From positions 1 through 6,595 of the forward strand of contig LJUE01000141.1 of assembly GCA_001303885.1 (NCBI GenBank): DNA of 6,595 bases, written 5' to 3'. Of the stretch, positions 6,262 to 6,595 are shown in pieces. This DNA comes from Planctomycetes bacterium SM23_32. GTDB lineage: Bacteria > Planctomycetota > Brocadiia > SM23-32. The stretch's first letter is position 1. Every line of letters begins with the position of its first letter. The notes beneath the pieces are model-generated. The model was given only the letters and a program-made list of their open reading frames with translations, did no database searches and was not told the DNA's origin. Both the position numbers and the translations under genes were made by a program.

Positions 6262-6595
6262 ATGGCCTCAGCATGGCCAGGCCGGACGTTGATGCTCCTC
6301 GACGCGCTCGTCATGACGGCGGCCGGTCACGGGACGGAAGGAGGCGCTGGACTGCTGGACAACGTCCTGCACGAGAACGGCGGCTGGACGCTGGCGCCGG
6401 GGCCGAGCGTGGGGGGGTGGTGCTGCTGCGGCAGGGCCGCTGGCCGCCTGACGTAATACGGACGTTCCACGAGGTGCCCTGGCTCGACGCCGCTTCCGCG
6501 CGCGCACGCGCCTGCCCGGTGGCGCCTGGAGCGAGTGGAAGGACGCCGACGCCGTCCGGGAGCTGCCGCCCGGCAAGGCAGCGCAGGTGGAGGCG
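6262..6595 (+). pseudogene. Possible frameshifted start of a further gene, product unknown
   Basis: No single frame in 6219-6595 looks like a normal gene, but three consecutive segments in different frames have the high third-position G+C of the other genes and sensible amino acid mixes. Segment A (from the ATG at 6262 or 6292 to about 6411) ends in LLDNVLHENGGWTLAPG. Segment B (about 6414-6490) reads VVLLRQGRW, then VIRTFHEVPWLDA. Segment C (about 6491-6595) reads FRARTRLPGGAWSEWKDAD, then LPPGKAAQVEA, and runs off the edge. Each junction is repaired by one added base; the first is a run of seven G at 6411-6417. The start of segment A has a short hydrophobic stretch (LMLLDALVMTAAG) that could be a poor signal peptide. 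The order suggests a secreted beta-rich protein, but I do not recognise the family. Frame B alone is open from an ATG at 6273 to the edge, but outside segment B it is arginine-rich with low third-position G+C. Confidence 0.4.

Noticed and set aside
6263..6279. TGGCC/GGCCA hairpin after the aldolase as a terminator
   Set aside because: The stem has only five base pairs and no T-tract follows, so it does not support an intrinsic terminator.

Overview
The window is a GC-rich bacterial segment (about 70% G+C by eye, with G or C at nearly every third codon position). It carries a carbohydrate-utilisation cluster. The mix of a secreted GH44 glycanase, a FAD-dependent oxidoreductase of the kind often expanded in environmental bacteria, and a long KdgK-type sugar kinase suggests Planctomycetota or a related environmental lineage, probably from a metagenome. 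That placement is an inference with low confidence.

Layout. Positions 1-420 (minus strand) hold the N-terminal 140 residues of a FAD-dependent oxidoreductase that runs off the left edge. Positions 421-559 are a divergent control region with one plausible sigma70-type promoter in each direction and an 8-bp inverted repeat whose arms lie in the two promoter spacers. Five plus-strand genes follow, tightly packed: a galactokinase-family GHMP kinase (560-1945), a secreted GH44 endoglucanase/xyloglucanase (1942-3576, overlapping the kinase by 4 bp), an RNase Z-like metallo-beta-lactamase-fold hydrolase (3652-4452), a PfkB sugar kinase of the 2-keto-3-deoxygluconate type (4477-5565), and a KDPG/KDPGal-type aldolase (5568-6218, 2 bp after the kinase). 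Gaps are -4, 75, 24 and 2 bp and I see no terminator between them, so the five probably form one operon. The last 377 bases hold what looks like the start of another plus-strand coding region, in which the coding signal moves through all three frames (a decayed gene or sequencing indels).

How the genes may work together. The exported GH44 enzyme would cut beta-1,4-glucan or xyloglucan outside the cytoplasm. Galactose from side chains would be phosphorylated by the galactokinase (Leloir entry). The PfkB kinase and class I aldolase form the usual two-step end of a keto-deoxy-sugar-acid route: 2-keto-3-deoxy acid to its 6-phosphate, then to pyruvate and glyceraldehyde 3-phosphate. The aldolase has features closer to DgoA (KDPGal aldolase) than to Eda, so both halves of the cluster may deal with galactose or galacturonate-type substrates. 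The metallo-hydrolase has no obvious job in this scheme. The known chemistry of the fold allows, but does not prove, a lactonase role. No dehydrogenase, dehydratase or transporter is visible in the window.
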